Virus record (IMG/VR): IMGVR_UViG_3300005663_000078
Location: 1 to 46,304 of that record
From: a virus
Strand: one strand, 5' to 3'
Length of the DNA: 46,304 bases
Within the stretch, counting starts at the first letter, position 1, and every line of letters begins with the position of its first letter. The notes under the pieces are model-generated. The model was not told where the DNA came from. It saw only the letters and a program-made list of their open reading frames with translations, and made no database searches. Shown here in pieces: positions 45,473-46,304 of the stretch. The position numbers were made by a program, and so were the translations under genes.

Positions 45473-45997
45473 TTATAGTTTTTCAAATACAGATTCGGTT
45501 AAAATGTCCCTGCATATATTGGCAGTGGTTAGTTCGTTTCGCTTTCTGGCAACCTCATCCGGCTGTGTGCTTGCATAATAAGAATCAGCATTTGCCTCTG
45601 CGCTAGCCTTTGCGGCATAATAGGCAGAATAATAGGAGTCGCCAAAAAGGCAAGAAGCAATATCAGCAGCATGAGCAGAAAACTCTGCTGAAGAAGATTC
45701 TGCTAATTCACCAGCAGCACCACCCGCTGCACAAGAAACAATAGTAAGTTGCCTATCATCAATCAATCCATTACCGTAATCAATAGCGGCGTTTATAGCA
45801 GCCTTACTCCGGTCATCTTTCATTAAATGAAGGACGGTTTCAGCACATTTTCCTTTTGCCAAGGTTAACAGTCTTTTGTTTATATTTAATCTTTGCGCTA
45901 ACCATAACATCCAATCGCCACTATGAGAAGCTTGCCAAGCTTTTTGCGGAGTGTCAAATCGTCCCATAAATTGTGTTATTACTTTCTCCTTAATCAT
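45473..45997 (-). CDS. Ala/Tyr/Asp-repeat protein, copy 1 (degenerate repeat)
   Basis: A 174-residue protein paralogous to the copy that spans the window ends. The N-terminal domain shares GDWMLWLAQRL, LTLAKGKC and HLMKDDRSKAA, and the C-terminus shares ARKRNELTTANICRDILTES. The region between (residues about 89-150) is Ala/Ser/Tyr-rich but irregular (SAYYAAKASAEANADSYYAS), unlike the near-pure GCT/TAT/GAT triplets of copy 2. It resembles proteins annotated as Imm-5-like putative immunity proteins. Function unknown. Its start overlaps the 32-aa frame by 8 bp. Confidence 0.75.
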   Translation of the reverse strand: MIKEKVITQFMGRFDTPQKAWQASHSGDWMLWLAQRLNINKRLLTLAKGKCAETVLHLMKDDRSKAAINAAIDYGNGLIDDRQLTIVSCAAGGAAGELAESSSAEFSAHAADIASCLFGDSYYSAYYAAKASAEANADSYYASTQPDEVARKRNELTTANICRDILTESVFEKL

Positions 45998-46088
45998 AAT
46001 TGTAAATTTTCTTCGCCTGTTTCTTCTTTGAGTCAGGAGAATAGATTTTATTGAATTCCTGGAATAGTTCTGTTAATACTTGGCTCAT
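45990..46088 (-). CDS. Truncated 32-aa copy of the 55-aa protein
   Basis: Starts MSQVLTELFQEFNKIYSP, as in the 55-aa protein, then diverges after KKKQAK into KIYNYD and stops. The break lies at the GGCGAAG heptamer shared with the end of the 59-aa gene, so this is a recombination junction. Its ATG overlaps the stop of repeat protein copy 2, and its end overlaps copy 1. Confidence 0.6.
   Translation of the reverse strand: MSQVLTELFQEFNKIYSPDSKKKQAKKIYNYD
46011..46073. repeat. 63-bp direct repeat, right copy
   Basis: Identical to 45396-45458. It marks the second unit of the tandem duplication. Confidence 0.9.
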
Positions 46089-46304
46089 AGTTCTAATTTC
46101 TCAAATATCGTTTCCGTTAATATTTCTCTACATATATCGGCAGTCGCTAATTGATTTCTTTTTCTAGCATCATCAGCAGCAGCATAAGCATCATCAGCAG
46201 CAGCATAAGCATCATAAGCAGCAGCATCATCAGCAGCAGCAGCATCATCATAAGCAGCAGCATAAGCAGCATAAGCAGCATAAGCATCATAAGCAGCAGC
46301 ATCA
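46085..46304 (-). CDS. Ala/Tyr/Asp-repeat protein, copy 2, C-terminal part
   Basis: The frame enters from the right edge with Asp, Ala and Tyr codons (for example DDAAAADDAAAYDAY) and ends ARKRNQLATADICREILTET then IFEKLEL. It is in the same frame as the N-terminal part at 1-394, once the 71-bp overlap is merged. Its C-terminus matches that of copy 1 at 45473-45997. The stop overlaps the ATG of the 32-aa frame. Confidence 0.8.
   Translation of the reverse strand, partial: DAAAYDAYAAYAAYAAAYDDAAAADDAAAYDAYAAADDAYAAADDARKRNQLATADICREILTETIFEKLEL
46234..46304. repeat. 71-bp terminal overlap, right copy
   Basis: Identical to bases 7-77. On its left side the identity ends because this copy has four cag units where the other has three. 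Confidence 0.85.

Overview
The window looks like one complete, A+T-rich tailed-phage genome (class Caudoviricetes, siphovirus gene order) that infects a member of the Bacteroidota. Evidence: large and small terminase, portal, scaffold-like, major capsid, tail tube, tape measure, tail-tip and lysis genes stand in the usual order; gene starts have almost no Shine-Dalgarno sequences, and Bacteroidota-type -7 boxes (TAnnTTTG) sit close upstream; several accessory proteins are of kinds common in Bacteroidota phages. No integrase, excisionase or partition gene was seen, so nothing supports lysogeny. Bases 7-77 reappear as 46234-46304. The overlap restores one reading frame across the ends, so the molecule is most simply a circle (or circularly permuted) of about 46,233 bp.

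Layout. Most genes lie on the minus strand and are read right to left. (a) 1-3805: an operon of small genes that runs across the window ends, a small HTH-like protein, a nested membrane-protein pair that could be spanins, and an N-acetylmuramidase endolysin. (b) 3877-6623: an island on the plus strand with its own promoter and a hairpin terminator: MazG/DUF550-type nucleotide hydrolase, DUF1064 nuclease-like protein, Dam-type adenine methylase, holin-like protein, zincin-like HEALH protein and a possible PD-(D/E)XK protein. (c) 6592-27188: structural genes, from portal (right) through scaffold, capsid, connector proteins, tail tube, tape measure and tail tip to a membrane-protein cassette containing a PAS-domain protein. 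(d) 27237-30625: small early-type genes behind a long structured leader. (e) 30626-31255: a non-coding control region with a terminator and a candidate small RNA. (f) 31256-33697: terminases and an HNH endonuclease. (g) 33718-45470: small accessory genes, then replication and recombination: DUF1376-like protein, DnaC-like ATPase, nuclease, zinc-ribbon/HTH protein, HTH-phosphoribosyltransferase chimera, SPFH-like membrane protein, a DnaA-domain-IV protein, a YqaJ-type exonuclease and an ERF annealing protein. (h) 45062-46304: HicB-like debris and a tandem duplication of an Ala/Tyr/Asp-repeat protein.

How it fits together. The exonuclease and ERF protein form a recombination pair. The DnaA-domain-IV protein, DUF1376-like protein and DnaC-like ATPase suggest recruitment of host replication machinery. 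Seven copies of a palindrome, TACAAA-N5/6-TTTGTA, sit immediately upstream of seven minus-strand operon starts and look like a shared promoter/operator set. The strongest candidates for undescribed biology are RNA-level: two leaders with the same promoter and loop motif but different, fully complementary closing stems (40149-40238 and 41695-41787); a promoter-to-terminator small RNA (30845-30914) complementary to four repeats in the capsid-gene leader; and a long structured leader (30640-30805). All functions are inferred from sequence reading alone.
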